Assembly: GCA_034440615.1 (NCBI GenBank)
Contig: JAOTOM010004947.1
Location: 532,001-596,000, forward strand
DNA: 64,000 bases
Direction: 5' to 3'
From: Ashinkailepas kermadecensis
Lineage: Eukaryota; Arthropoda; Thecostraca; Neolepadidae
The notes under the pieces are model-generated. The model ran no database searches. It was not told the origin of the DNA and saw only the letters and a list, made by a program, of their open reading frames with translations. Shown here piece by piece: positions 1 through 13,054 of this stretch. The translations under genes and the position numbers were made by a program. Positions within the stretch are counted from its first letter, which is position 1. Each line of letters begins with the position of its first letter.

Positions 1-285
1 GGCCCTGAAAATACCATTCGGGCCCCAAAAAGTCGCACTGGGCCCCGTTAAAATCACGCTTGGGGCCAAGAAGTCGTGCGGTGGTCATCGAGAATGACGC
101 TGGGGGACCAAAAAAGACTGGCCGGGCCCCTAAAAATCACGCTAGGGAGTCAAAAGTTCGAGCCGAGGACCCTGAAAATCACGCTGGGGCTCCAAAAAGT
201 CATGTGATGGCCATTGGAAATCACGATGGTAGACCCAAAGAGACTGACCGGGCCCCTGAAAATCACGCTAGGGGCTAAGAGGTCG
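1..285. repeat. Degenerate 42 bp minisatellite
   Basis: The motif aatcacgct recurs, with changes, at 10, 52, 93, 135, 177, 219 and 261, a spacing of 41-42 bp. Each unit also has a 'ggccccaaaaagtcg'-like half. Because 42 is a multiple of three, a spurious 72-codon frame stays open through it. The array is cut by the window start, so its full length is unknown. Confidence 0.85.
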
Positions 286-539
286 GGGCATGCACATGTG
301 CCATGTCCCCGCTCTTTGCATGATGGGTGGGAGTGGCACTCTTGGCTCCTAGATCCGCCGCTAATGTGACCTGTATATTGTGTGATGTGATCTGAATTGT
401 GTACCTGATGCCCTCAGCTGTTCGTGTGATGTTTCGTACATAATGCACGATATCGTTTACGGTTTATCTCTTATTCCATTCCATCATGTATGCAGCATAT
501 ATTTTTGGCTTACCATCTGCCTTTTTTTGTCATGGCCCA

Positions 540-875
540 GGAACATGCCGACCGCGGCACGCTGTCGGCTGGGGAGTGGAATGTCCGCCCATGCCGACAT
601 TCAGCAGACACTCAGCCGACATGTAGCCGACGTGGGGCCGATGTCGGAAAGATGTCGTGTTGCTGTCCGGACGCTAGCGGCCCGTTGTCGGCTGGGGAGT
701 GAAATGTTGGACAGCGGCCCGACGCCGGCTGGCCGCTATTAATATGCCAAACTCCACCAGACATATGATATATTCCAGGTCAGTTTGCCGATGTCGGGCC
801 GAGAGCGGCTCGATGTCGGTATGCCGTTTACGAGATGCCGAGCTCGCCCCGGCACATGTCGACATCGGCATGTTT
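540..875. repeat. Stretch dense in CCGACAT/ATGTCGG motifs
   Basis: About a dozen copies of ccgaca, atgtcgg, gccgatgtcgg or close variants occur on both strands. A block reading 'gtcggctggggagtg' appears twice (about 567 and 684), so part of the stretch is duplicated with ~117 bp spacing. No coding or known element signature was recognised. The 255 bases between this and the 42 bp array show nothing I can name. Confidence 0.45.
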
Positions 876-2145
876 ACTGGGGGGCTAATGCAAATGTGGA
901 AAAGGAATATTAAGTGTCCGGAAGCAACGCATCACAAGTTACAATTTGTTCCCGCCCGGGTGTAATTTCCCAACCAAATTATCAAATTCCATATTTGAAA
1001 CTACCATCACTGTGCATGTAGTGTGAGCTTCCCAGACTTAGCTTCAGCCAGGGATCTCAACATTGCGCACACGGACAGGTCAGAGGCGGATCCAGAACTT
1101 TCCATGGCGACACTCGTCTGGGGGGGGGGGGGACGACATTTCCTCGGAGGACCGCCGCTGCGAAAGTCCCTGGAAGTGCGTATTTTCCTGTTTGTCTGTT
1201 GAGAGGAGGGATGTTTGCACTCGACCGTACTGAAAAGGGCACCGTCTACCCTCAAGAGGGCACATTTCCCCTCAGAGCAGCGTCTTCGGCTGAAAATTGA
1301 GCGAGGGTGTGGTTGCACTCTAGTATTCCCAGACAGGTACTCCGTTCAGATGGGCGCCATCTTTCAATGGGGGGGGGCATACCCCAGTGCTCTAATGTAT
1401 CCGCCCCTGTGGTAGTTGCACTCTTAAGGTATACACACAATACCCCAGGAAACTGCCTAGCATAGGTATAGGTTTTTGAAAATTATCGGGAGGGCACAAT
1501 ACATGCAGGCAATGGCTAGGTCCAAATTGATTGGGGGGGGGGGGGTGGGATGTACCAAATTAAGGTCCAATATTTGAAGTTCAAATTGTTGGAAGGGCAC
1601 ATCCAACGCAGGGAGGGGGATACCCCAGAAAGATCGTCTTCCCAGGCACTGCTCCGTCCGTAAGGCAAAACACAGTACATGAGGAAGATGGTCGGCATTC
1701 GGTAAGCAAAAAGTAGCATATTTCATGTTTGTTTATAAATATTCATCATGCCACAACTCAGCAACACAATCAGACTCTTTTAAATGTGTCGCACATGGAT
1801 ACTTTCACGGGAGTACTTAGTTCGTTTGAAGGAGGCTTCTCTTGAATTTTTCATAATCCATGCCTTTTCTCGGATTTCTCGACCGGGAACTTATCCTGAC
1901 ATATTACGCGCGAACTGTTAAAAACCAGCATCAACAGTCAATACATACACCAAGCGTTAGCGGGCCGCAGCCTGCCGCCTTTCGTGTCACAACCGCCTGG
2001 ACTACCATCGGGTGGCAGAAACTCCGCGATGTCTCCCATTGTGCGGCTAAAGCTACACCCATGTCAGCCTGGAGCCATATACAAGCCGGAGAATCAGGCA
2101 GCTTATTTTGAAGCATTTATGTCCTTGCTTTCGTACTCTCCTCTG
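876..2145. other. Unassigned sequence with three long G-tracts
   Basis: G-runs of 13, 9 and 13 nt lie at 1120-1132, 1369-1377 and 1533-1545. Short phrases such as 'gagggcac' and 'ataccccag' recur between them (about 1255, 1378, 1441, 1495, 1595, 1621), so this may be an old degenerate repeat. No coding similarity was recognised. The last 400 bases before the microsatellite show nothing. Confidence 0.4.
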
Positions 2146-3436
<1,291 letters not shown>

Positions 3437-4029
3437 TGTTTGTCTGTTTAAAGTCTTTACTATTGAGTTATTCACATTGACTAATAAAGCAATTTTAGCA
3501 AGTAAGTTCTGAGAGGAGTATTTGGTGCCAAGTACGTATTTTGTGAGCTCCACGCAAATAAGTTGCTATGACGTGCTATGATTGCACATGCTCTAAATAG
3601 AGGAGCTACCGATAGGCTCATTCGGAAGCGATATCTGGATAGGCATGCAATATAAAAACATGAAATAGAAACAATATAAAATTGAGGAAAGAACGAATTG
3701 AAATATAGTGCGTGAAATGTGGGAAGACCTTTGATTATGGCAAGTGTAAATCATAGTAACAAGCTTTGACTCTGGTTTTCTTGTCGGTAGCACGCAAGAT
3801 AGTTGTGTGACCTCTGATGAGCAGAGACCCGAATGCTGCCCAGACGACGAAGGAGATGTGACATAGTCACCAGACATAGTCACCAGAACGATCTGGTGGC
3901 GCAAAATAGAGGATAAAAATTGTTCAAAATCGTAGATGGAATTTCGAGTGACTATGTCACGAGAATTCTCTATCGGAGATTTAATACATGGCGGTCGGTT
4001 TTCTAAAGTTGTCGAGAAATGTTTGTCTC

Positions 4030-4062
<33 letters not shown>

Positions 4063-5047
4063 CGATTCGACGCATGTTGTGCCAAAACGGCCGGGCGGAT
4101 TTTGCTCAAATTTTCACACGTGATGCGGCGGTACGGGGGACAGACTATGACGGTGGTTTCTGGTTGTGCGTGTCACGTGGGCACGTGCCACGTGCCGTTA
4201 ACTGGGGTCATGTCGAGATCAGTTGGACAGGGCCACAGCATATACCACAGGTCGCACAAATGTAAAACTTTGTGGAAACACGCGCCCCATTGGGAACTGC
4301 GTGGTTTTGTGGTCGGCGGTCGCGTGCGCCGTACCGTGCGACCGCCAGGCGCGTGCATCTGTTTTGAGTTGGGCACCTCCAAGCCGAGAGCGCCTCACAC
4401 TAGAGCTATCAAATTTGGTAGACTGATAGCCCGTCACATGGGCTATCCCGCAATGTACAATTTGTAGGAGTGAGCGAAGCGTGGCGCGTGCCATGCGCTC
4501 ATATTCGAGCAACAACTCCACTCCTGTTTAACATGGGGCTGCGACTTATCCCGACGAAAAACGCGACCGCCTTCATATTGGCGCCCGGCTCGGCTCACAT
4601 CGCAGGGAATGAGGGATGTGTCACATTACGTGAAAGTCCAGTGTTGGCTACCCATTGGGCACAATTTCGGTGCGATCGAGTCAATGTAAGATTAGGGATT
4701 TTATATTATTTCCCCATTAATACCTTTATAGCACTTTTTTCTGGAGCCCTCGAAGACGTTACTAGCATTGCTAATTGTCTGAGAGGGCTTCAGGAACATC
4801 TTTTACTAATATCTGGTGGCGGGATCTGTCCAGCAAGAAACAGGAGCGGGGAGTGGTGTGACCTACCTTGACTTGCTTACCATGACCTACTTCTCATCCC
4901 TGGAATTTAACGTAATTAGGTCGCACGGGTATGGAAGGGCACTCCTGCCTACCTATTAATGGGTAGGGAAATCTATTTAATTTTCATGTGCTGCACGTGA
5001 GCGACACCGGTGTGATGGGAGAACGGGTTGCGCCGAATCGGCTTCGG
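3437..5047. other. No gene recognised; one short GT microsatellite
   Basis: Apart from a (GT)n run at 4031-4056, I see no conserved domain, tRNA-like sequence or element end. Open frames here are at most about 160 codons on either strand and have no recognisable motif. The sequence after the GT run is GC-rich and contains 9 bp inverted ggcggtcgc/gcgaccgcc arms near 4315-4346. Confidence 0.5.
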
Positions 5048-5135
5048 TTTGGTTAGGTTTAGTTAGGTTAGTTTAGGTTAGGCTAGGTTAGGCTAAGCTA
5101 GGCTAGGCTAGGCTAGGCTAGGTTAGGTTAGTGTA
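5048..5135. repeat. Degenerate TTAGG-type (ggtta/ggcta) repeats
   Basis: A run of 5-mers ggtta, ggttt and ggcta spans about 88 bp. TTAGG is the canonical telomere unit of most arthropods, so this is an interstitial telomere-like stretch. The array is short and heavily mutated, and unique sequence follows on both sides, so it is not a chromosome end here. Confidence 0.7.
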
Positions 5136-5411
5136 TAGTTGCAATTTTGGGTGAACTCAGTTCAAACCCGATGGAGAGCGTAATGGCTTGAATCGATTTT
5201 GAACACACCAACATGGCAGTGGGGTTGGTGTGCATCTAGTATAAAGCGTTCGGAACTAAGAGGGTGGACTTCGTCAACACATTGACAGCGCCAATGTCCC
5301 ATCGGCTCCTCACATCACTTGAGGTGTTTAGCAGGTAGTCATTTCACAGCTACTTTAGGATGACGTACACGAATCCATCGAAGCTGCTTAACGCGATATT
5401 CAGATTTGACG

Positions 5412-5625
5412 CACTAGCGAGGGCTGATGCTGCCTGTTTGTATTTAGCGAGGGCTGATGCTGCCGGTTTGTATTTAGCGAGGGCTGATGCTGCCTGTTTT
5501 GTATTTAGCGAGGGCTGATGCTGCCGGTTTGTATTTAGCGAGGGCTGATGCTGCCTGTTTGTATTTAGCGAGGGCTGATGTTGTCTGTTTGTATTTAGCG
5601 AGGGCTGATGCTGCCTGTTTGTATC
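5412..5625. repeat. 30 bp minisatellite, about 7 copies
   Basis: The unit agcgagggctgatgctgcct plus gtttgtattt repeats head to tail, with a cctg/ccgg variant. One copy has an extra T. The period is a multiple of three, so frames stay open without implying a protein. Confidence 0.92.
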
Positions 5626-5914
5626 GTTGCTGTTCTCTGATCCACTTTCATCGGAATGGTGTCATCGCATGTTACAGACCTAACACATACGTAGCAATTG
5701 TAGAAGACATGCACGCAAGGAGGGCAACAGTCATAGATCTGTCCCGGTGCTGTCGCTGGGCGGACGACCATGGCTTCCGGCCCGAGGCTGGGCGAGATAA
5801 CCCCTCTCGAGCCGGAAGCTGTTAGCCATCGGGATGCTGTCTGGCGGCGGCATGACTTTAATGCGCTCGGGAGTGGGTCGTCGTCGCCGGCGGCCACTCG
5901 GCTTATCTGGCAGC

Positions 5915-6605
5915 CCGCCCCCACGGGCCGCTGGCCACTTCCAGCACGGCTGTCGGTATGTCTGGCAGCCCTGTCCTCACGGGCCGCTGGCCACTTCCAG
6001 CACGGCTATCGGTATGTCTGACAGCCCGTCCCCACGGACCGCTGGCCACTCCCAGCACGGCTGTCGTCGTATGTCTGACAGCCCTGTCCCCACGGGCCGC
6101 TGGCCACTCCCAGCACGGCTGTCGTCGTATGTCTGGCAGCCCTGTCCCTACGGGCCGCTGGCCACTTCCAGCGCGGCTGTTGGTATGTCTGGCAGCCCTG
6201 TCCGCACTGGCCGCTGGCCACTTCCAGCACGGCTGTCGGTATGTCTGGCAGCCCGTCCCCACGGGCCGCTGGCCACTCCCAGCACGGCTGTCGTCGTATG
6301 TCTGGCAGCCCTGTCCCTACGGGCCGCTGGCCACTTCCAGCGCGGCTGTTGGTATGTCTGGCAGCCCTGTCCGCACTGGCCGCTGGCTACTTCCAGCACG
6401 GCTGTCGGTATGTCTGGCAGCCCGTCCCCACGGGCCGCTGGCCACTTCCAGCACGGCTGTCGGTATGTCTGGCAGCCCGTCCCCACGGGCCGCTGGCCAC
6501 TTCCAGCACGGCTGTCGGCATGTCTGGCAGCCCGTCCCCACGGGCCGCTGGCCACTTCCAGCACGGCTGTCGGTATGTCTGGCAGCCCTTCCCCGTGGGC
6601 CGCGC
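5915..6605. repeat. 55-58 bp GC-rich minisatellite, about 12 copies
   Basis: Each unit contains ggccgctggccacttccagc, then acggctgtcggtatgtctgg, then cagcccgtccccacg. Length variants come from 'gtcgtcg' (3 bp longer) and 'ccctgtccc' versus 'cccgtccc'. Multiple overlapping frames on both strands stay open, so the 284-codon frame here is an artefact of the repeat. Confidence 0.95.
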
Positions 6606-7879
6606 CACTCCACGTGACCTCTGTTGTGTCGCTATGCTATATTCCGTCTGGTATATGTGGTATAACCGCGGGGTTTCCGTTGATCTAGCCACGGATCGGC
6701 ACTGCTGGCAGCAGGGATGTAGCTGTGTTTGCTTCTTGTCCCGCCTCCCCGAATGTTATCCATGCCCTCCAAATAATGTCAACTTTTAGCATGGGACCCT
6801 GTGTGGTATGTCCCCAATCCATTTCGGCCCACCCATTACCTTAACGTATTATGCCCTCCAAATATTTTGTTAAAATAAATAACTTCCGCCTCCGGATGGA
6901 AAACAACATGCGAAGTTTACCAAGTTAAAATTAACGTGAAATGGCTAATTGAAGTTAGATGGAAGCAAAAGCTGTTGCCAGATGTTGACGTTTCTTCAAT
7001 CCCAAGGGCATTATCAACCAATATCTTCTCCCTGGATCTGCCAATGAATGCGATGCAGATACGACGCGCAGGTTGGTGATCATCCAGCTTTCTCTTTCTT
7101 TTTGCCATTCGAGATATAATCGAATGCTTTTCTCAGCGCACCAACACATCCGGTCTTGCCTCTTCTTTGATGGTGGTGGTCCGTGTTTTCTTTCAAAATG
7201 CATTGATGTGTTCATTTCTTTTGAAGGTGCTTCCACGCTCACTAAATTAGCCGCTTAGTACGCTGTCATTACAAAAGGCGAAACCTTGCCCCTCGCCCGT
7301 GTACGGAATTTTGCCACCTTCGCCAGTGGAATGGGGGTTGTGAATTCTCCCCCAGGCGTTTCCAAACGACACATGCTAGAGAGACGAAACAAAAACGGGC
7401 GTGTGGGGTGGGATGAAATCTCGCGGTTGCCACCAGATTTTTATCCTGGATGTTTTAGGTAACCCGCGAGGTCAGTTTAAAGCTAATTTTTTTGCAAAAT
7501 AAAGACTTCACAATTTGACAACAAACACTTCCTAAACTGCAACATATATACCCCTTTAATTATTATCATGGCGTTCACCGATGCCTTGCGGATGTACTAA
7601 CATATCTTAAGCTCCATGTAAGGCATGCGTCACAGGTCAGCTCAGGACCAGGGCCGACCCCGCATTTGAAAACTTGATAGAATGCTGGCTAAGACCGTTG
7701 CTTTCTGGGTTTCCATTACCCTGTGTGCGTCCCAGGATAATAATGGAAGGAAATAACAGATTCAGAAGTTAAAATAACCGCTAGATATCGTGTAAAGCTA
7801 AAGAAAACGTCATCCGAGGTAAACATACGTCAATGACCTTGAATTTACTTTGAATGGTGGAGGGATACTGTGCGTGTAC
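6606..7879. other. No gene recognised
   Basis: Short minus-strand frames at 6917-7108 and 6955-7242 are Lys/Arg-rich. They might be a decayed retroelement tail, but I cannot name a domain. The rest has no repeat structure or motif visible to me. Confidence 0.35.
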
Positions 7880-8905
7880 CTCGGTTTCGGTGGGATGTGC
7901 CAGGGTACCCTTAGCATGGCTGGCTCACTGGGAACGTAGGCTGTGACGCTGCACACCAAAAATTACTGGTAGGCTGCGCCGTTTCACAGTTATGCGTTGC
8001 GTGACAGTCTGACAGCTTCGCCACCGGCCAGCGTCCGAGCCATAGGATTCGCGTGTGTGGTCGTCACGCGACCATTTGCCCTGCAGCCATGCAGTGGTAA
8101 ACACGGGTCTTCCCTGTTCCCGCCTTGCATTCCTCAGTCGGCCAAACAACATTGGCAGTTCAGTGAGCGGTCCACCGCTCGACCTCTGTAGACAAGCAGC
8201 GTTTGATCGCTGTGGATTTCGGACTTCGGCAACACAGAATGAGCTGGAAGTGTTGGAAGGAGCTCGGTTGGAAAGGATGTAGCGAAAGGAGAGGGGAATT
8301 TTATGATGTCAACAGAGGATTCTCCTACCCTACAATAATAACATAATTTCTAACTTTTACACTTTTTAGAACTTTCGTTCGAATTATTGCTGGGGTGGCT
8401 TTATAAACCAGGATCCAATTGATAAACAGACCTTGCTTGAGCCCTGGCCACATCACCCGATCCATTGATTGCAGTTCTGCAGTAGATATTTGACAAAACG
8501 CTTCACGTGCAGCTAATGCATTCACACGACCACCCCGGAAGCTCGCGTTTTCCACATTATCGTATCGTGCCAGTTGCCAATTGACCCTCCTAGCCAGAGG
8601 CTAAAAGCAAGCGCGTGTAGCGGCTCGAACCCAGCCTTTCTAGGACAGGGGAGACCAGCGCAAGCCAGTGCCCAAGCCAACTGAGCTACCGGGGCGGCGG
8701 ATCCCAAGGCGGCACTTGCTTGCTTAATTCAGATTCATTGATGAATCGATTAACTACTTGCTTACATTACATCCGTTTCATTGATATTCACGCGTTGTTC
8801 AGCATGCGGCATATGTTGTATGATATGAATTATTTATTGTATTTATTGTATGCTATATTGCAAGCGACATATTCAGATTATCTATGCGCAAATAAAATAT
8901 TTCCT
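7880..8905 (+). repeat. Left arm of the foldback element
   Basis: The arm has the outer 172 bp terminal repeat, a middle part (8050-8330) matching 10440-10623 in inverse, and an inner part (8390-8905) matching the right-arm 589 bp unit in inverse. About 120 bp at 8096-8220 have no counterpart in the right arm, so one arm has gained or lost that piece. Confidence 0.8.
8607..8700 (-). repeat. tRNA-like module in the left arm
   Basis: On the minus strand the sequence has an A-box-like ggtagctcagttggct and a B-box-like gggttcgagcc about 50 bp further on, as in tRNA-derived SINE heads. No closed acceptor stem is seen, so it is not a functional tRNA gene. Equivalent modules occur at 9505 and 10096 in the other arm. 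Confidence 0.6.
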
Positions 8906-8999
8906 TAAACGGATACCGTCTAATTAGTTTACCATAATGCTATAATCTAATTAGTTTAGATAATCTAATTAGTTTATCATAAGGTTCGATTCGCTCCAC
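8906..8999. repeat. Centre of the foldback element
   Basis: The AT-rich spacer between the arms contains ctaattagttta three times (about 8919, 8947 and 8966). It would be the loop if the arms paired. Confidence 0.6.
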
Positions 9000-9504
9000 G
9001 CGCTGCTTTTTAGCTCCCGGCTGAGAGGGCCAGTTGTCAACTGGGACGATGAGGTCGATAACGAGCTACCGGGGTGACCGTGTCGGTGTATTGCCAGCAC
9101 GTGAAGCATTTTGCCAAATTTCTACTGTAGAACTGCAATTCTTGGATCGGGTGGTGAGGTCAGGATTCAAACAACAAGCTCTGCTTAGCAATTAGATCCT
9201 GGTCCATAAAGCCACCCCAGCAAGAGTTCGAGAAGAGTGCCAGAAATATTGCTTCATATAAAGTAAAATATTTGTATGGTAAAATATTTGGATGGTGTCT
9301 GCGTGAAGAAATACTTTATCCCCACGGAATTCTGAGTATGTCGCTAGCAGTACAGTGCACAACATATGCAATAAATAATATGATATCATGCAACACATTC
9401 CTTGCACCCTAAAACATGTGATTCTCAATGAAGTAGATGCAATTTAATCAAGTAACTAATTGACTTGTCAATGAATCTGAATTAAGCAAGCAAGTGCCTC
9501 CCCG

Positions 9505-9590
9505 CGACTTGCCGCCTCGGTGGCTTGGTTGGCTAGAGCGCTGTCGTGCACCCGTCTCCGCTGTCCTGGAAATGCTGGGTTCGAGCCGCT
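9505..9590 (+). repeat. tRNA-like module, right arm copy 1
   Basis: A-box-like ggtggcttggttggctagag is followed by B-box-like gggttcgagccg. The spacing between the boxes is longer than in a standard tRNA, and no acceptor-stem complement follows. Confidence 0.6.
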
Positions 9591-10095
9591 TGGCGTGCTC
9601 GCTTTTAGTCCCCGGCTGGGAGGGTCAGTTAGCAATTGGCACGATGAGGTCGAGAGCGAGCTGCCGGGGTCGCCGTGTCGGTGTATTGACGGCACGTGAA
9701 GTGCTTTGCCAAATTTAGACTGTAAAACTGTAATTCATGGAATCATGGCCAGGGTTCACGAAACCAGCTCTTCTTAGCAATTAGATCCTGGTCCATAAAG
9801 CCACCCCAGCAAGAGTTCGAGAAGAGTGCCAGAAGTATTGCTTCATATAAAGTAAAATCTTTGTATGGTAAAATAGTTGGATGTTGTCTGCGTGAAGAGA
9901 TACTTTATCCCCACGGAATTCTGAATATGTAGCTAGCAGTACAGTGCACAACATATGCAATAAATAATATGATATCATGCAACACATTCCTTGCACCATA
10001 AAACATGTGATTCTCAATGAAGTAGATGCAATTTAACCAAGTAACTAATTGGCTTGTCAATGAATCTGAATTAAGCAAGCAAGTGCCTCCCTGCG

Positions 10096-10182
10096 ACTTG
10101 CCGCCTCGGTAGCTTAGTTGGTTAGAGCGCTGTCGTGCATCCGTCTCCGCTGTCCTGGCAATGCTGGGTTCGAGCCACTTCG
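10096..10182 (+). repeat. tRNA-like module, right arm copy 2
   Basis: This is the best preserved of the three modules: ggtagcttagttggttagag is a good A box and gggttcgagcc a good B box. Both are compatible with an internal RNA polymerase III promoter, but transcription is inference only. Confidence 0.62.
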
Positions 10183-10416
10183 CTTGCTCGCTTTTAGTCC
10201 CCGGCTGGGAGGGTCAGTTGGCAATTGGCACGATGAGGTCGAGAGCGAGCTGCCGGGGTCGCCGTGTCGGTGTATTGACGGCACTTGAAGCGCTTTGCCA
10301 AATTTAGGCTGTAAAACTGTAATTCATGGAATCATGGCCAGGGTTCACGAAACCAGCTCTTCTTAGCAATTGGATCCTGGTTCATAAAGCTACCCCAGCA
10401 AGAGTTCGAACTACAT

Positions 10417-10623
10417 TTCTAAAACGTATAAATGTTGGACATTCTATTATTATTTTGGGGCCAGAGAATACTTCATTGACATCATAAACCTCCCATCTCC
10501 TTTCGTTACATCTTTGCATCTGAGCTTTTTCCAACCTTTCCTGCTCATTCTGTGTTGCTGGAGTAAAAAAATCCCTGCATGGCTGCAGGGCAAATGGTCG
10601 CGTGACGACCACACACGCGAATC
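10417..10623 (-). repeat. Middle right arm, ending at the LINE insertion
   Basis: The reverse complement matches left-arm 8050-8330, with shared phrases 'caacacagaatgagc' and 'gtggtcgtcacgcgaccat'. It ends with gaatc (10619-10623), which reappears at 13576-13580 beyond the LINE. Confidence 0.8.
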
Positions 10624-10656
10624 GCATTTGTTTTTCGGAATTTTTCGGAAACGCAT

Positions 10657-12993
10657 TTGTCTTCAAACCATCCAGATGAAGCCATCTGCATACCCGGTTT
10701 TTACATCAAGAGAGCCGATAGACACTGCGATGAGGAGCGGACGTCCACAGAGAGTTGGGGTGGCGTCGCCATCGCCGTCCGAGAGTGCTACGGAGTCCAG
10801 CTACTGACACCCCCTCCCGGACCACTTCGCTCCGGCCTCGAGTCCCTTTGGATCCGGGTGAAGCTCCGGCGTGATACCTCTGTCATCGTAGGCTGCCTCT
10901 ACCGCCCGCCCAATGGAACCGTAGGTGCTGATCTGGATGATTTGGAGCACCAAATTGACTTCGCAACTAGCCATGGCTTGCCTTTATTCGCGATGGGGGA
11001 TGTGAATATCGATTTGTTAGACGCTTCAAAACCGGGGGTTAAACGTTTCAACACCATTTTGAACGACTTGTGTCTGCATCAACTCGTGAAGAAGCCCACG
11101 CGCGTACAGACTGTAAACCTCCGGGATGGCACACGGTGCACTTCAAAAACGCTTCTCGACATCGCGATCTCCAACGCCACCGACACAATTTTGGCTTGTG
11201 ACGTCATGGAGGTGCACATCAGTGACCACCGGGCAGTCACAGTCACAGCTAAAATAAACCGTCCGTCGTTTCAACGCCAAAAGATCACTCTTCAGCGCAC
11301 CCGTCACCTCCTCCCTGGTCAGCTGCCCCTAGCTTTTCTCATGGTGGACTGGTCTGGCCTGTATGAGGCCAACACAGTTGACGGCAAGTGGGACGCATGG
11401 TTGAACATCTGGAAATGCGTCATGGATGCTCACTGCCCTACCGTCACGAAGTTCGCGAATCGCCGCTCAGTGCCACCCTGGATCGCTGAGAATGCTGACC
11501 TCCGCGCCCTGACCCTTCGACGTGACTGGGCTCACAGCCAAGCGGACCGATCCGGGAGTGACGAGGATTGGCAACTCTACCATGAGCTAAATCAACGGAC
11601 CTCCACTGAGCTCGTGGTCGCCAAAAGCCGTTTCTTCGATCGGACTTTGGAAGAAAATGGCAACGTCTGGCCGCACGTTAGACGTCATCTCTTTCAGAAG
11701 AAGACAACTCCACCATCAACTGAACCATCACGCTCCAACCAGGAGAAGGAGTTGTTCGCTGACGACCAAAACCGGCATTTTTCTTCAACTGGCAAGCGCG
11801 TGGCTGCTGCTTTGCATTCTTTAGGGGATTTAGGCCCAAATACAGCGCATCAACCTCGCCCTCCGCGCGTTGTTAGCTCAGCATTCAAGCTGAAGCCCGC
11901 CACTCTTCCCGAACTCTCTCATGCCCTGCGTGATTTAAATCCTACCAGTGCTCGTGGTAACGACAATGTGTCCCTGAAATTGCTCAACATGTCGTTTCCT
12001 TCGGTGTGTGTACATATTTTGCACATAATCAACTTTAGTTTATCGTCATGTACTTTTCCGGAACTGTGGAAGTTGGCTGAAATCGTACCAATCTTCAAGA
12101 AAGGCTGCCCTGACGATCCCAAGTGTTATAGGCCCATTTCGATCTTGAGTAACGTGTCAAAACTGTGCGAGAAGATAGTAGTCAACCAGCTCACTGCGTA
12201 TCTCCACCGAAATTGTCTTCTTAACAACTCGCAACATGCCTATCGACCACTTCACTCTACTGAAACTGCCCTTGCTGATGTAGTAGCTTATGTCACAAAT
12301 TGCATCGAAAGGCGCCGCGTTTGTCTGCTCGCATCAGTAGATTTGTCTAGTGCCTTCGATTGCGTGTCTCATAGCCGACTCTTGACCAAATTAGAGTGGT
12401 ACGGCATCGACAGCTCTTGGTTTAGATCTTACCTTTCAAATCGCAGACAGGTAGTTCGGCCCGGAAGACTTGTATGCAACGTATCCTGTGGTGTTCCACA
12501 AGGAAGTTTGTGTGGTCCAATTCTGTTTTTGTTGTACACAAATGATCTTCTCTCACACATAGGTGATGTCTTTAAAGTCGTTGCTTACGCTGACGACACA
12601 CAGGCGATGTTGTCATCGAAATTGGAGGACATAATGTATGCCAAACGCCGTCTCGAATCGTGCCTGGAAACTATGTGCTCGTGGTACCGTGTAAATCTTC
12701 TCAAGCTCAACCCATCTAAAACGCAATTTGTGATTTTTGGTTCTCGCCAGATGATCGCGCGGCTGCCTACCATCAGCCTCTCTGTTCTTGGATCGGATAT
12801 TTCACGTGTCTCATCTATCAAAAACCTGGGTGTGACCATGGACGAATCGTTAACATGGAGTGAACAAATTGGCGATATTGCTAAGAAATGTAACCGCATC
12901 ATCTTTCCTCTAGCCAAGCATGTACGTTCTCTTACTGAAGAAACGCTGTCGAAGTTAGTGCTTGCACTGGTTTTCCCCCATGTAATGTACTAA
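10657..12993 (+). pseudogene. LINE ORF2: endonuclease (partial) and reverse transcriptase
   Basis: The 778-codon frame starts inside an apurinic-type endonuclease domain: YRPP, a GDVNIDL segment and SDHRAV are visible, but the N-terminal catalytic part is missing. Reverse transcriptase follows with motif A VDLSSAFDCVSH, motif B GVPQGSLCGPILF and catalytic YADD, preceded by ETAL in the finger region. These features fit the CR1/L2 superfamily (L2, Crack or Daphne type); I cannot choose between them by eye. In an intact element the protein nicks DNA and copies its RNA at the nick. The frame ends in a stop after FPHVMY, and the C-terminal part continues in another frame at 13055, so the gene is broken. 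Confidence 0.88.
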
Positions 12994-13054
12994 TCTGGTC
13001 ACTGTTTCCCATTCCCCCTGCTCAATCTGGTCTGCTGCATGTGACACCGAGCGC

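Larger units (their letters stand above)
9000..10416 (+). repeat. Inner right arm: 589 bp tandem units, about 2.4 copies
   Basis: The block cttttagtccccggctggga recurs at about 9008, 9600 and 10190, and the block gcaattagatcctggtccat at about 9188, 9778 and 10368. This gives a period of about 589 bp. Each complete unit has one tRNA-like module and an AT-rich part. The left arm holds only one such unit, so the duplication happened in this arm after or during arm formation. A 78-codon minus-strand frame repeats once per unit and is not a gene. Confidence 0.88.

Noticed and set aside
5048..5135. A chromosome end or telomere
   Set aside because: The repeats are degenerate, only ~88 bp long, and flanked by other sequence on both sides.
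5412..6605. CRISPR-like direct repeats
   Set aside because: Units are contiguous with no unique spacers, and the sequence is clearly eukaryotic. The same holds for the 30, 24, 26, 31 and 77 bp arrays.
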